A DNA stretch of 64,000 bases from Orientallactaga sibirica (Eukaryota > Chordata > Mammalia > Rodentia > Dipodidae). Both the position numbers and the translations under genes were made by a program. The DNA is taken from positions 14,614,501 through 14,678,500 of the forward strand of contig JAEOAD010000018.1 of the NCBI GenBank assembly GCA_036365145.1, given 5' to 3'. Below are positions 11,584-24,068 of the stretch, one piece after another. The first letter of the stretch is position 1. Each line of letters starts with the position of its first letter. The notes below the pieces were generated by a model. The model searched no databases and was not told the DNA's origin. It was given only the letters and a program-made list of their open reading frames with translations.

Positions 11584-11917
11584 TAGTTACCTTCACATTG
11601 CTAGGACAAAACACCTGAACAAAATCAGCTGTTGGTAGGAAAGTTTTTGCTTTGGCTTACAGTCTCCAGGCAAAGCCCCATAATGGCAAAGAAAAGATGA
11701 TAGAGCAGGGGCTGAACATCATTCTTTGTTATAGCAGGTAGCAAACAGCAGCAAGAAAGTGACTGAGCTCTGGCAATAGAAGCTGGATATAATCCTCCAA
11801 AGGCCACCCTCCAGAAACACACCTCCTCCAACAAGTCTCCACCTCCCAAGCTGTCATTGACCAGTGTATGAGTTTATGGAGAAAAGCTAACTGAAACCAT
11901 TGTAGCCAAATACTACA
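11584..11917 (-). mobile_element. MT/ORR1-like MaLR LTR
   Basis: The plus strand reads 'gttaccttcacattgctagg', 'acaaaacacctgaacaaaat', 'tggcttacagtctccaggca' and 'gccaccctccagaaacacac', the complement of a MaLR LTR. The two minus-strand frames (74 and 80 codons) lie inside it and are not genes. Confidence 0.7.
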
Positions 11918-13189
11918 TTCGTTTGCATATTTACAGCAACCTTTTTTCTTCCAGAAATAATTTATTGCCATGATTTAGATTCATTTTCTTCACTTTGATG
12001 CTGTGGGCCTTGAAAGCAGGTCATCCCTAGCTTAGCCCAGATCCTAGAATATCCTAGTCACTCTGTATCTAATTAATAAAATAAAGAATAAGTGAATGGA
12101 CATCATGAATTTACATTTATTCTTTTATAGCACATTCATTGAGAAAAATTTATACTGGTGAAATGTATCAGTCAAGTTTCAGTCATGGTAAGGAAAACAT
12201 TCTAAGCTTTTTAACAAGAAGAAATTTAAAATAGAAGTAGTCCCTTAAAAAACAATTGAAAATGTTCTGGGAGCAAGAGAAAGTAAGATCTTATTAACTT
12301 CCAGGAAATGAGGATGTCAGGCAATTGAGTGTAGACACTACCAATAATCTCTGTTGCTGTCAGCAACAGAGCAAGCAATCTGGAAAACTTTACTTAGATC
12401 CTGTTTGAAAACTTCCTTTCAGCCCTTTGTCTGTATTTCTGCAAACTTCGACTGCAGAAGAATGGCCCTGGTGCCTCCTTTCTCCCTATAGTCTAAGTCT
12501 CACCAAAGTATCTCTAATCCAGTGAGCTAGAAAAACAGGGAAATATACTTTGAAGTCTGATCCCCAAAAATATGAGAAGACAGAGAAAGGTGATCACATC
12601 ATGGGTTTCCAAACCTTGTTTTAAATGCACATTGTCAGTAGATAGGATCAAGCCACATTATGAATGTGACTGAAAAGATCACAATGGAACCTAATATTTG
12701 TATAGTTGATATAAAGTAATAAAAATGTTATTAACTCATGTGGTTATTTGTATTAAATTAGTATGACTGGGGAATTCTATCTGTCATCTATCCACCCATC
12801 TATCTATCTTCTATAAACTTATTATCTATCTATTTAAATTTTTCTAAAAGTAAAATATTCAATTTAGTGGTAGCAAAATTTTATGTGTATTTGGAAAATT
12901 TCAATATATAAACATGATTTCTACCTGTGAACTTTATGAACTGTGTATAACAATTAATATTTCCAATTAAAATCTGATTAGTATGTATAAATGAATACCA
13001 GATTTGGAAGATATAATCTGAAATAAATATTGAAAACTATGTCACTAATAACTTTTATACTAGATACATGTTGAAATGATTAAATTTTTGAATATACTAG
13101 TCCAATAAGCCATGTTATTAGAGTAATTTTATCTGTTTCACTTTGCAGTACAACAAGGCTACTAGAAAATTTACAGTTGCATGCATGAC
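11918..13189. other. Unclassified sequence, possibly an old repeat in part
   Basis: 12165-12610 has the feel of an eroded mammalian interspersed repeat ('gtatcagtcaagtttcagtc..', later 'gtgcctcctttctccctata'), but I cannot name it. An imperfect (CTAT)n is at 12780-12835. No gene is supported. Confidence 0.3.
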
Positions 13190-14283
13190 TCATACTTTAT
13201 GCCTTTTGAAAAGAACTATTCTAGACATAGAACTAGGCTTCATTTCCTGGCTTCTCTTGCAGTTTGGGCGGGCACAATGACTGAAGTCAGGTGAAAGGAA
13301 TGCTGGCAGTAGTGAACAGGGCACTTGTCCTCTTGGCCCTTGAGCATTACCTAGGTTTCTGTTTCCCTCATCATGCCAAATGTTTGCTGGGAGCTCAGAG
13401 GAAAAGGTGGAGGACTTAGAGTAGGTATGCAGGGACAGAAAAGTGTTGGAGCCCAGCACACAGGGAGAACCTCCAGACCAATAATTCTGCTTTAACATAT
13501 AATACGAATAAGACACATAGTTTTATTATATATGCCTATAACATTTTTACATTTGTGAAAACAAATATTTACTCAAACTAATTCAATAACCTTAAAAGAA
13601 GAACCTGTAGAGCCAGGATAAAGCAGAAGACATTTTACTTTCTGCTTTAAATGTCTAGATTACTGGAGAAATAGAAAAGACAACTATTTCAAACTTAGAA
13701 AACAGGACTGGTCCCATAGGGCTGTGATCATAGAGAAAGGAAACAAACAAATTAAGCCCTGTGTTTGCATGAGCATACTGCCTGGAGGCCATTTTCAGAT
13801 TAGAAGGTTAGCAAAAGAAAAGACAAACAAAACTGGGTGGTTTTCTGACTACAAGAGACAGAAATCAAAATTTGAGGATGCCAGGGTAGCTAGAATTTGT
13901 AAGACAGGGAAGAGGGGAGGGAGGAAGGGAATGGAGGAAAGACAGTGCTCCAAAGAGTTATGGAGAGGCCTGCTCCCTAAAGTGTCTGACAGCAAGCAGC
14001 ACATATATGAAATAAAATGTGCAAACCAAGGGAAGAGCCACCTGAACGGGGTAGATAGAATAAATTTGATCCTATTGGTGGGAGCTGAGAACAGTACATT
14101 TACCCATCAGCTAGAGTGGAAAGAATTACCTATAAATATGACATTTATGTTGAATCCTCAGAAGCATGTTGACTTAATCAGAGATAATTGGGTTATAGAA
14201 TAAATACAATCTGAAAGTCTTGAAATAATCAAACTAATTACAAAATATTTAACAGTATAATACACCAAATAAAGTGTCATTTA
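13190..14283. other. Unrecognised block with the longest chance ORF
   Basis: A 159-codon plus-strand frame (13724-14203) and a 108-codon minus-strand frame (13190-13516) lie here. The predicted 159-aa product is Lys/Arg-rich in its first half and shows no domain, signal peptide or motif I recognise. The region is less AT-rich than its surroundings, suggesting an old transposon or retrocopy. It could be chance. Confidence 0.3.
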
Positions 14284-14289
14284 AAACAA

Positions 14290-14509
14290 TATTTTATTTA
14301 TTTATCTATGTATTTATGTATTTATTCAAGAGGAAAGAGGCACAGAGGGGGAGAGAGAGAGAGACAGAGAATGAGCCCCTAGCTACTGCAAATGAACTCC
14401 AGATATGTACCTCCTTGTGTATCTAGCTTTACGTGGGTACTAGGGAATCATACCTGTGTTCTTTGGCTTTCCAGGCAAGTGCCTTAACCACTAAGCAATC
14501 TTGCAGCCT
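14290..14509 (-). mobile_element. DIP-like SINE
   Basis: Plus-strand order is (ATTT)n tail, purine-rich tract, 'gaactccagatatgtacctc', 'ggtactagggaatca', and the head complement 'accactaagcaatc'. Diverged relative to most copies. Confidence 0.85.
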
Positions 14510-14544
14510 TAACAGGCTATTTTAATTTTTTTTTATTTTTTCAT

Positions 14545-15655
14545 TTATTTATTTTTACCTATCATTTTTGGTTGATATTTTATTTTATCTTTTGTAACTT
14601 AGATCAAACTGCTTCTATATGTATCATTTTCTTTTTTTATTAGATATAGACATACTAAGTATGTAAACAACACATGTTGGTACCATCCTTTCCCTCCTCT
14701 CTGGCCCTTTTCTGAAGAGACTTTCCTCATTGGGGATGCAGGTCAACCCCATGGGGATTGTGTATGGATACATCAAGTGTTTGTTCCCTCTTTTCCCTCA
14801 TCCCTGCCCACATTCTGCTGGGGACCCTCCTGAGTGGGATTACAGGTATTCTTCATGGGCTTGCTGTATGCATTGTGGAAGCAGTAGTCAGTTTTTTGGG
14901 GGAGGCAATGCATCTGGGCTTGATGTCTCAACCTGTGGCTCTTATTAGCTTCCTGCCCCCCTCTTATTCAAAATTCCCTAAGCCATGGTAGATGTGTTTA
15001 AGTCTACCTCAGTGATGTGCTCTTAGGAGCCTCTGGATCTCTGCTTTGGTAAGTATTGAGTATCCTCAGTGTCTGTCTCTTTTACCCTGGCACTGATTGT
15101 CAGGCTCACCTTGGAAGCTTACATTCTTGTTCATGTCTCCAATTCCTCTATGGTTTTAGATATGGCTTGGCTGACGTGCGTTGAGTATTACCTTCTGAAA
15201 AAGAACAGATTTTCCAATGGAGAATGAAGTCAGCATAGTTAAAACGGGATAAAAATTAGTAATTTAGGGAGAATTTGATGTATGTAACCCCTATTTTAGC
15301 CAAAGACTAGTGAGTAATTGACACTGGAGAGCATAATCTTTGTCTCCATAGGATTCTGATCTGGTTCCCAATTCCAGATATGGGTTCCTTTACACTGAGC
15401 AGATCTCTTAGCCAATCACAAAGCTACTGGTTACCTACAGAGTCTATGTGTCACTGCTCCACTGGTGTGTACATCCTGTCAGAGTGTTTGCTTCTGAGCA
15501 GCTTGACTTCTGGTTACTCAGATTGTTGTTGACCACTTTCCCTTAGTAGCTCATGTGATGATTTTAGCACTAGATGGGCTGTCAGGATTCCAGCCAGGTC
15601 TTTCCATGCTCTGTGTAGGCAGCATATGGTGTCTTTAGCAATAGGGTAACAACAA
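14545..15655 (-). mobile_element. LINE-1 3'UTR fragment (antisense)
   Basis: Colinear with the antisense L1 3'UTR at 60.66-61.6 kb. Shared landmarks in the same order are 'atgttggtaccatc/catgttggtaaca', 'ttccctaagccatgg/tctctaagccatgt', 'ctcagtgtctgtctctttta', 'tccaatggagaatgaagtca', and 'agcatatggtgtctttagca' near the right end. No ORF2 part is retained. The 70-80-codon frames are non-coding UTR. Confidence 0.75.
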
Positions 15656-16331
15656 TGTTATTTTTAAAGGAATAAAGAAATATCCCATAAGCAGAAATAT
15701 GAAAGTTACAATTCCAGCATCCAATAATAATCAGACATGTAAATCAACAAGATGATGTGACTTATGATCAGGAAAATTGGATATCAATAGTAGGAAATCA
15801 GAATTGAAATAAATGACAAGATTAAATGGTAAAACAGCACCAAAGCTAGGATGAAAACACCACCTATGTTCCCCTAGATACAAGAAAATGTTACCACGGT
15901 GAGGAGAGAAATGTCAGTATAAATGGTTTCTAAAGAACAATTCTAAGGAGAGAATGGCAGAACAAATGAATCCTGGAAGTGACTAAAAGCAGATTTGTTG
16001 AAGCAAAGTAACCCTTACAGGTACACCTATAAAGACAATTGAATGACCTATAACAATGGAATGTATCTGGAAATAAGCAAATAAATATTTTTTAAAATGC
16101 AGAGAGAGACAGAGAGAGAATAAAAATGTGTACCCAGCATCATCAGTGAGCTCTATGACAAAAATATGAGGTATAATAGACAAGTAACATGAGTGCATGC
16201 AGTGAAGAGTAAAAATACAAAATAAACCTCTAAGTGCCAAGTTACAGTGTAATGAAACCAAAAAGAAAGAAGTGGTAGGAAAAGAACAAAAGCATATATT
16301 ATATACAAAAGAATATATGTCAGAGCTATTT
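15656..16331. other. Unclassified A-rich sequence
   Basis: A-rich on the plus strand, with no recognised gene or repeat. It abuts L1 debris and may be older L1-derived material. Confidence 0.35.
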
Positions 16332-16344
16332 AAAAATCTGACAA

Positions 16345-16555
16345 GGGCTGGGAGATGGCTTAGTGTTTAAGTCATGCTTGCCTGTGAAGTCTAAGGAGCT
16401 AGGTTTCATTCCACAGTACCCACGAAAGCCAGATGTACATGGTGGCACATGTGTCTGGAGTTTGTTTGCAATGGCTGTAGGCCCTGGCACACTCATTCTC
16501 TCTCTCTCTCTATGTGCCTCTCTCTCTCTCTCTATCTCTCTATCTCTCTCTCAAA

Positions 16556-16594
<39 letters not shown>

Positions 16595-16605
16595 AAATAT
16601 TAAAA
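16345..16605 (+). mobile_element. DIP-like SINE
   Basis: Head 'gggctgggagatggcttag', body with 'ccagatgtacatggtggcac', (CT)n, then a long (AAAT)n tail. The flanks 'aatctgacaa' (about 16335) and 'aatctgtcaa' (about 16608) look like a TSD with one mismatch. Confidence 0.9.
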
Positions 16606-16737
16606 ATAATCTGTCAAAAGTATATAAGGAAGGGTAGAATGAAATACTTTAAATGTGTATGTTTATATCTTTACATATTACATCTACCTATACCAATATC
16701 CTTCAAAATCAAAAGCTATGCACTTACCATTTCATTC

Positions 16738-16928
16738 ATTTCTTTATTTATTATGGGAGAAGAGAGAGAGTGAAAGCTCACCAGGTCCTCCAATCACTGC
16801 AAATGATCTCCAGACGCATGTGCCAGCCATCTTGTGTATATGGCTTATGTGGATACTGGGGAAATCAAACCTGGGTCCTTAGGTATTATAGGCAAGCACA
16901 TTAACTGTGAAGCCATCTCTCCAACCCC
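16738..16928 (-). mobile_element. DIP-like SINE
   Basis: Plus-strand tail 'ctttatttattatgggaga', purine tract, 'gatctccagacgcatgtgcc', 'ggatactggggaaatcaaac', head complement 'gaagccatctctccaacccc'. Confidence 0.87.
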
Positions 16929-16984
16929 TATGTACTTAACATTTTAGACAAATAAATCTGAGAGAACTCATTACTAGTAGTCTA

Positions 16985-17221
16985 AATTCTTCTTCCATTT
17001 ATTACTTGAGAGATAGAGAAAAAGGGAGGGAAAGAGAGAGAGAGAAGGAGAGAGAAAGAGAGAGAGAGAGAAATTGGGTGAACTAGGATCTCTAGCCACT
17101 GTAAACAAACTCCAGATGCAAACACCACTTTGCACACTGGCTTTACGTGAGTACTGGGGAATGGATCCCACGTCCTTGGGCTTTGCAGGCAAGTGCCTTA
17201 ATCACTGATCTATCTCTACAT
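16985..17221 (-). mobile_element. DIP-like SINE
   Basis: A purine-rich tract of about 70 bases is followed by 'caaactccagatgcaaacac', 'gtactggggaatggatccc' and a diverged head complement 'aatcactgatctatctctac'. Same orientation as the copy 60 bp to its left. Confidence 0.85.
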
Positions 17222-17225
17222 TCTA

Positions 17226-19029
17226 ATATAAGAGCTTTTTCATTAGAAAATTAAGCCATGTAGGAATGTCAATCTTCAGACCGAAATAAGGATTACTAAA
17301 AATGGAAAGTATGTCTGTGTCCAAAAGCAAAATTGAATAAAAACAACAGAACAAAAATAGGACAGGAAATAGAAGTATTATGGGATAACTTTTTAAAATT
17401 CATTTCATTGGAAGAAAGCCTTTGATGAAGGAAGGTTGTACATTTTAAACCAGATCAATTATTCAGTGATACAACTGAACTATATCATTATCCTAACCAT
17501 GGAAATAAAATGTAATCATACAAATATAAAACAATAATCCAAAGGAGTTAAAAAGTAATAAAAAGTAAGAGCAAGAAGAGCAAGAAGATCAAGAAGAAAA
17601 CAAATAGCAAAATGACAGGCTTAAAATGAAATATATTTATTTTAATGTAAATATATGAACTCCCAATTAAAGTCAGGTACTGTGAGAATAGATAAATACC
17701 ACCACATTATAGATTGCTCACAAGAAACTCACTTTAAGTATACAGTTGCATATAGATTTAAAACAAAATTACAGAAAGGTAAGATTGCAGGGTAGAGGCA
17801 CCCAGCATATCCCTGGCTCTCCATACATCTGAACCACAACATCAGATGCCTACATGCAGGAAGATGGTACAGAAGGTCAAGGCAAAGCAATAGTAATGGA
17901 GTGAAATCATGAAATATAGGTTTGTAAAAGAAATGACAGACTCCAAATAGCTAAGCAAAACTTTAAGAAGCTTGAATGTCCTCCCAGCATGGCTGCCAGC
18001 CAAAGAGAAAAGGAAAGCAGCAGGGAGCTCAGGGCTCACAAGCTGGGCACAGGGCAGTCAGATGCCAAAGAAGAGTAGCTCCACTTCCGAGCTTGCTCCC
18101 AATCTGTGGAGGGGCGTCATCAAAGGAAACTCTGGGCTGGAGAGAGCAGTTTTGTATCTCCACTTCCTAGGGGACCTCACTTCCTCAATAACTAAGTTAT
18201 TAAGTACTCTGAGAATTAGTGTGGATCCCAGTAGATTGCTATGGTGGGCTTGGGACTTTGAGCTGTAAAAGTAAATAAGTGCTATCCAAGATTACATCCA
18301 AGATCAGTGTTATCCTATAACATCTGTGGAGAAGCAAAAACATTAATTGTTTTCAAGCACAAAGTAAAGCACTCCATGACCTCTGTATCAGCATTGCAGA
18401 CAATGAGTAACGGTGTCTCACACGTGTGAGGGAAGAACATGACCACAAACACAGGAGCTCAGGAAAGATAAATTTCCAAACCAGAATAGGTGAATAAATA
18501 AGAACTAGGAAAGAATAAAAAATGTTCAAGTCAGAAACTTCTAAGATAAACAGGGAGAAAGAAAACAGCACTCAAATACATGAGGAAAAAAGCCAACAAA
18601 ATTACAGAAAATATAAATATAAATATATGTCAAGAATAATGCTAAATATAAACTAAAGACATAGACTATTTTAAAAGTTACAAATATTGTTTTTCGTCTA
18701 AATGCTAGTGTGTACATGTCCTCCCTCTCCCAGCCTGGCTGGCAGAGGGGTCAGGGGCTCCTTTTATTCTTGTCAGGTTACTTTTCTGCTCATTTCATGC
18801 AAGTATTTTGTTTCCAGGTACCCTTTCACTTTGTTATATGTATGATTGCTCTCTTAACTCTGCATCTGTCATGTGTTTAATAACTCTCTTGAGTACATAG
18901 TTTCCAGGCTTCTGAATTTCCTGGCATCTCTATTATCTCTCCTTAAGTCCTGAGTCCTTCACCACCTAATCTTTTAGCATTCTTATATGTGAAGGTAAAG
19001 GGCTGATGCTTTTAGAGTCAGTATTCCTT
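17226..19029 (+). other. Unclassified sequence with a short L1 ORF2-like segment
   Basis: 17640-17775 resembles the start of L1 ORF2 (endonuclease region), with the in-frame string 'caagaaactcactttaagta' and sense orientation. The rest, including a GC-richer block (17970-18260) with 'ctccacttccgagcttgctc', could be L1 5'UTR or another old element. I cannot assign it. The 98-codon frame at 17972-18268 has no recognised domain. Confidence 0.3.
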
Positions 19030-19097
19030 GCTATCAGGTAAATACAAATTAAAATTACAATGAGGTTTCATTTTACCCCATTAAGAATGCTTTCTTT

Positions 19098-19315
19098 GGG
19101 CTGGAGAGATGGTTCAGTGGTTAAGGCACTTGCATGCAAAGCCAAAGGACCCAAGTCTGATTTCCCAGATTCCAGATAAAGCCAGATGCACAAGGTAGCA
19201 CATGCATCTTGAGTTCATTTGCAGTGGCTGGAGGCCCTCTTGCACCCATTCTCTCTCTGTCTCTCTTTCTTTCCTCTCTCTCAAATAAATAAATAAATAA
19301 ATAAATTTTAAAAAA
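19098..19315 (+). mobile_element. DIP-like SINE inside old L1
   Basis: Complete: 'gggctggagagatggttcag' head, 'gccagatgcacaaggtagca', a (CT)n tract and an (AAAT)n tail. It splits the L1 ORF2-derived sequence. Confidence 0.92.
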
Positions 19316-19850
19316 GTTTTCTTCAAGATAATAGACAATAACTGCTGGTGAGGATGTGGGAAAAGTGGAATCCTAATACATTGTTGGAAATATAAATAAA
19401 TCCAGCCATTAATCAGCAAGGATGCTCTTCAAAATATTAAAATCAGAACTACATATGATTCGCCTATACCACTTTTGTAACTTTGTATAAGTAACCAAAA
19501 TAACCTAAGTCACAGAGATCTTTATCCATGTTTTCTGTGGCATTATTCACCATAACAAAGGTATAAAATCAGCCTACATTCCTAGCAACATATCCTGTAT
19601 CAAGCAAGTATTGTATATGTATCCAATGGAGCATTATTCAAATGTAAAGAGTAATTAAATTATAAGACATTCAGAGAGGGGATGAAGCTGAAAAGCATCA
19701 CACTAAGGAATATAATGTAGACTGAGAAATTATCACATGTTCTCTCATATGTAAATCTAGTTTAAAAGTGGAAGGAATAAATAAAAGTGAATTGTTAGCA
19801 AGAAGGTGAGAATGGCTGGTGGGGGAAGAATTCAAAACTAGGGTGTGAAT

Positions 19851-20067
19851 GGACTGGAGAGATGGCTTAGTGGGTAAAGCATTTGCCTACAAAGCCAAAG
19901 GATCCCGGTTTGATTCTCCAGGACCCATATAAGCCAGATGCACAAGGGGACACATGCATCTGAAGTTTGTTTGCAGTGGCTGGAGGTCCTGGTGTACCCA
20001 TTCTCTCTCTCTCTCTCTCCTTCTTTCTCTCTCTCAAATAAATAAATAAATAAAATATATTTAAAAC
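19851..20067 (+). mobile_element. DIP-like SINE inside old L1 3'UTR
   Basis: Complete copy with a box-A-like 'tggcttagtggg' and a box-B-like 'ggtttgattct', as expected of a Pol III tRNA-type promoter. Flanked by 'aactagggtgtgaa' (19836-19849) and 'aactagggggtgaa' (20068-20081). Confidence 0.93.
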
Positions 20068-20205
20068 AACTAGGGGGTGAAGAATGAGCATTGTCCATGT
20101 GCATTACATACATGTGTGAATTATAATGAATACATTATCTTTATAATTAATATATGCTAATAAAACAACAAATGATCAAAGATGATTCTATTGTCAAATA
20201 ATGAT

Positions 20206-20362
20206 TTGGTTTTTTAAGGTAAGGTCTCTATTCTAGCCCAGGCTGTCTTGGAACTCATTTTGTAGTCCCAGTCTGACCTTGAACTCACAGGGATCCTCTT
20301 CCCTCTGCCTCCTCAGTGTGGAATTGAAGGTGTATACCACCACACCCAACCTCAAACAATGA
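20206..20362 (-). mobile_element. B1 SINE
   Basis: Complement of B1: 'agcccaggctgtcttggaac', 'tgaccttgaactcacaggga', 'cctcagtgtggaattgaagg', 'accaccacacccaacc'. Diverged. Confidence 0.87.
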
Positions 20363-20982
20363 ATTTTAAAATTTGCTGTAGTAGGTATATTGATGTGGCA
20401 AACGGATCTTCATAATTGAAACTATTTCTAGGGATGAATAAAAAATGAGGACAATCTTAATGACTAATAGATCATTTCATTATGAGGGCCCAATAGTTAC
20501 AAATGATAATCATTCTAAATTGATACTACTTGAAGGGGAGAAAGATAAGTAAACAAAATCCACAATAATAGTAATTGGCAGAATAAATGCATTTAGGAAC
20601 CATAGAACACTTTTAAATTTTAAATATATACTTTCTTCATGCACAAAATTTCTTTGAAAGGTTTTTGGACAGTACATATCTTTCCTTGATGCCCAGTCTC
20701 TTGTTATTTAAATGGAAACACTGGGATTTAGGACAAGTTAAACTTTAGAATGCTGCCAATGACAATCATCTGGCTATTGCTTGTGCTCAGAAGACAAGGG
20801 GTTGTAAGATAAGGCTTTCAACATGTGCCCATCCTCTCTGTTCTTTTCCTGACAATTTCACTAATGAAGCACCAGTATGCTAGAAACACTCACTGGAGAA
20901 AAGGAGTTGGGTGTTAGTATTGGTCATTGGTATTTAGTAGTGAGATAGCATTCCTTACCTATAGCTCTCTTGATGACCCATC
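20363..20982. other. Unique sequence
   Basis: No gene or repeat recognised. Confidence 0.5.
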
Positions 20983-20995
20983 AAACAATATTTTT

Positions 20996-21227
20996 AAAAT
21001 ATTTTTAATATTTTATTTATTTATTTATTTGAGAGAGAGAGATAGAGAGAAAGAGGCAGAGAGAGAGAGAGAGAATGGGTGTGCCAGGGCCTCCAGCTGC
21101 TGCAAACGAACTCCAGATGCAGGCACCCCCTTGTGCATCTGGCTTACAAGAGTCCTGGAGAATCGAACTGGGATCCTTTGGCTTGGCAGACAAATGCCTT
21201 AACTGCTAAGCCATCTCTCCATCCCAT
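20996..21227 (-). mobile_element. DIP-like SINE
   Basis: Near-consensus copy. Flanked by 'aaacaatattttt' (20983-20995) and 'aaacaataattttt' (21228-21241). Confidence 0.93.
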
Positions 21228-21545
21228 AAAACAATAATTTTTATAAGACATAGCAAAAGCAAACTGTATGCAGAGTCAGACATTTTGAAAATTTTTAACC
21301 TAAGTTGTATTATAAACTTTCTGTAAACTCACATGATAAAAGCTACATTGTCTCCCCTCATTCATGGTTTTCCTTTCTGTAAGTTACTGTGTGTGAAAAT
21401 ATTAAATGGAAAATTGAAGAATGAACACTTCACTAATTTGAACTGCATGTCTTTGTAAGTAGCATTCTGTTTCATCACAGCTGGGGTGTGGATCATTATT
21501 TTGTGCAGCATATCTACTCTGAATAAGATAGCTGCTAGGTACTTA

Positions 21546-21850
21546 GCAAGAATCAGATACCATATTGCTATGGTTTGGATAAGTCCATTGAAGGACTGTA
21601 TGTAGAATTCACTGATCTTCAGACCATGCACTATGAATACTGGTGGAACCTCTAAGAAGCAAACCTAGGGAGAGGATGTTGAGTCATTGTCACCATACTC
21701 TTAAAGAGGAGGCAGGGCTCTAGTCTCTTGTCTTTATTTCTAGTACTCTTTTTGGTTTTGTTCTGCTTTCCTCCATAAGCATCAGATGAAGGCTGGAGTT
21801 ATTAGTCTCCACGTTGCTATTATACTCCTGTGATCTTGAAAAGAAAGCTG
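21546..21850 (+). mobile_element. Old MaLR/MLT-like LTR fragment
   Basis: 'ttgctatggtttggataagt' is a MaLR-type LTR start. Weaker similarity continues through 'tggtggaacctctaagaagc' and a CT-rich segment. Highly diverged. Confidence 0.4.
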
Positions 21851-23278
21851 CCAGAAAACAAACGGCTTTTCAGGAAATGAAGGTCAAGTGGTAGAAAATG
21901 AATTAGTATTGATCATGTTTGAGTTACAAATTCAGTTATATCAAAATCCAGATAAAACTTGTCTCTGCAAATGTGAAAGCCATCAAATTCCCTTTTATTT
22001 CTGCTAGTGTGAATTGCTTTGTTACCTATTGCATCAGAAAATGCTTGCAGTCTTGTATTCATCAAGCCTCTTCTTATTTGTGTTTCGTTCTGCTTATAGT
22101 ATAAAAATAGCACCCCCCCTTTTCCTGCCATTGACCCTAAGTTACACATGATAAGAGCATTGACATTTAAAATGAAAAGTAACTCAATATTCAACTATTT
22201 TCTCTGGCTTGCAGGTAGTGTCTACATTTATATTCATGGAGCAATTAGAACTCACAAAGAGTTTAAGAGAGGTAGGTAGGGTCTATATGTAGATCCATGA
22301 AGAAGTTAGAAGCACATAGACATGTACAAAAGAATAATTTCCCCATCCCAGGAAAGACTACTATGAACCTAGGGTAAAGGTCTGTAGAAATGGAGCTCTG
22401 TTGCAATGGCAGTTATCACTGGTTTTGTATAAATTGTATTTTCCCTCAAGTTTTACTAACTGCTAGATGTTTTCTCAATGGGTGACCACTAAGTTTTACT
22501 TGTTAATGCATTCTTGTGTTGTAATATGCTTTTCTTTCAACTAAAGGTTATTTTCATTAATCTATTTGACTAAGCAATCCAGTAATTGGAAAGAGTGTTT
22601 TCTAACTTCTGATCTAACTTCTAACTTTCTGATGAATAACAAATGTCACAAAGGAATTACATAGTAGGAGTTAGTTTTGCTGGGGCCATCTGCTATGTAC
22701 AGAGACAAAAGGAAGATATTAAACTTTAAATTATGTATTATTTCATAAAATCAAAAGATGAAAGGAAATGCACACAAATTTGGAAGATAATCATAGTTTT
22801 TATCAGTCAACTTAATTCTTTGAAAGAAGGAAAATGTCCAAATTCTGTATTCTCTAATCAACATAGGTTGGATTAAATTGAATGTAGGAAATCTGTTAGT
22901 AGCATGTGTCTTCACTTCAAGGTTAACCTGTTTTCATACTCTACAAATAAAACACACATATTTCTTTTTAAACACACAACTGAAGTACACTGAAAAAAAA
23001 AAGAAAGATTTTGTTTTCAATATATTTAATATAGCTAAGAAAGATTCATTTCCTTGGCAACTACATCTGGGATCAAAGGAGTAAAATAAACATTTATGAC
23101 TAAGTGCATTTACTTTAGAAATTATTCACTGAGTTTTGATCAGCATAACAGTTAATTGTAATGAAGAAATTACCTCTGTTTCTTTATTTTTCAATATATA
23201 AGTATTCATAATATTCATAAAGAAAATGTATATTTACATGTCTATAAAGGCATTCTGTTTGAGTTCTGTTTAAAAAGG
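21851..23278. other. Unique sequence (1.4 kb)
   Basis: No recognised repeat. Short overlapping frames on both strands (up to 93 codons) have no domain features. Confidence 0.5.
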
Positions 23279-23286
23279 ATTTAAGA

Positions 23287-23504
23287 GGGGCTGGAGAGAT
23301 GGCTTAGTGGTTAAGGTGTTTGCCTGAAAAGCTAAAGGATCCTGGTTCAATTCTCCAGCACCCATGTAAGCCAGATGCACAAGGGGGCGCATGGATCTGG
23401 AGTATGTTTGCAGTGGCTGGAGGCCCTGGTGTGCCCATTCTCTCTCTCTGTTTCTGTGCCTGTTGATCTCTCTCAAATAAATAAATAAAAATATATTTAA
23501 AAAT
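23287..23504 (+). mobile_element. DIP-like SINE
   Basis: Near-consensus copy with 'gcacaagggggcgcatggat'. TSD 'atttaagag' at about 23279 and 23505. Confidence 0.93.
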
Positions 23505-23791
23505 ATTTAAGAGAAATTGGTTTTTGAGAGAATAAGTACTGCAAAGTATGCTATGAAAATAATTTATTATATTTGTTAATAGCTTAATTCAAAGTCAAAC
23601 AAAGTGATAACATGACAATTTATATATGAATCTTGGATAAGTAATTTAATTTCTTTAAATCTCAATTTATTCATCAGTAAAATGTGTAAATGTTATTATA
23701 TTCACCCAAAGCATAACATACAGAAAATAACATAAAATAAGGAACCTTAATAAAAGGAGGTGAAGGGTGAGTATTCATTCTCTTGTAATTG

Positions 23792-24068
23792 TATAGTTAC
23801 CTTAGTCTTGATGTGACTGAATACTGAACAAGAATCAGACCAAGGAAGAGAGAGTTTATTTTTGTTTACATTCCAGAGTACTACAGGGAAGGCATGGCAG
23901 CAGAGTAGGAATCCAGTTAGTCACATTGCATCCACACTCTGGAATAAGAAAGAACAGGAAGTCTGGTTAGTCTATGAAACCTGCCACCCTGTCCACAATG
24001 ATGTGCTTCCTCCAGCAAGAGTCTTCATCATAAAGATTCCACCAACTTTCCAAACAGTACCACTGTAG
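23792..24068 (-). mobile_element. MT-like MaLR LTR
   Basis: The plus strand carries 'gttaccttagtcttgatgtg', 'gtttatttttgtttacattc', 'ggcatggcagcagagtagga' and 'gtcacattgcatccacactc', the complement of the MT-type LTR. Confidence 0.7.

Larger units (their letters stand above)
19030..20172 (+). mobile_element. Old LINE-1 3' end carrying two SINEs
   Basis: Sense L1 ORF2 C-terminal sequence and 3'UTR in degraded form. Landmarks are 'aaattacaatgaggtttcat', 'aataactgctggtgaggatg', 'ccaatggagcattattcaaa', 'gagaaattatcacatgttct', 'ctcatatgtaaatctag', and the UTR end 'attaatatatgctaataaaa'. DIP-like SINEs interrupt it at 19098 and 19851. Confidence 0.8.

Noticed and set aside
16345..17221. Three DIP-like SINEs close together as a possible CRISPR or tandem array
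   Set aside because: They differ in orientation and spacing and are separate insertions.
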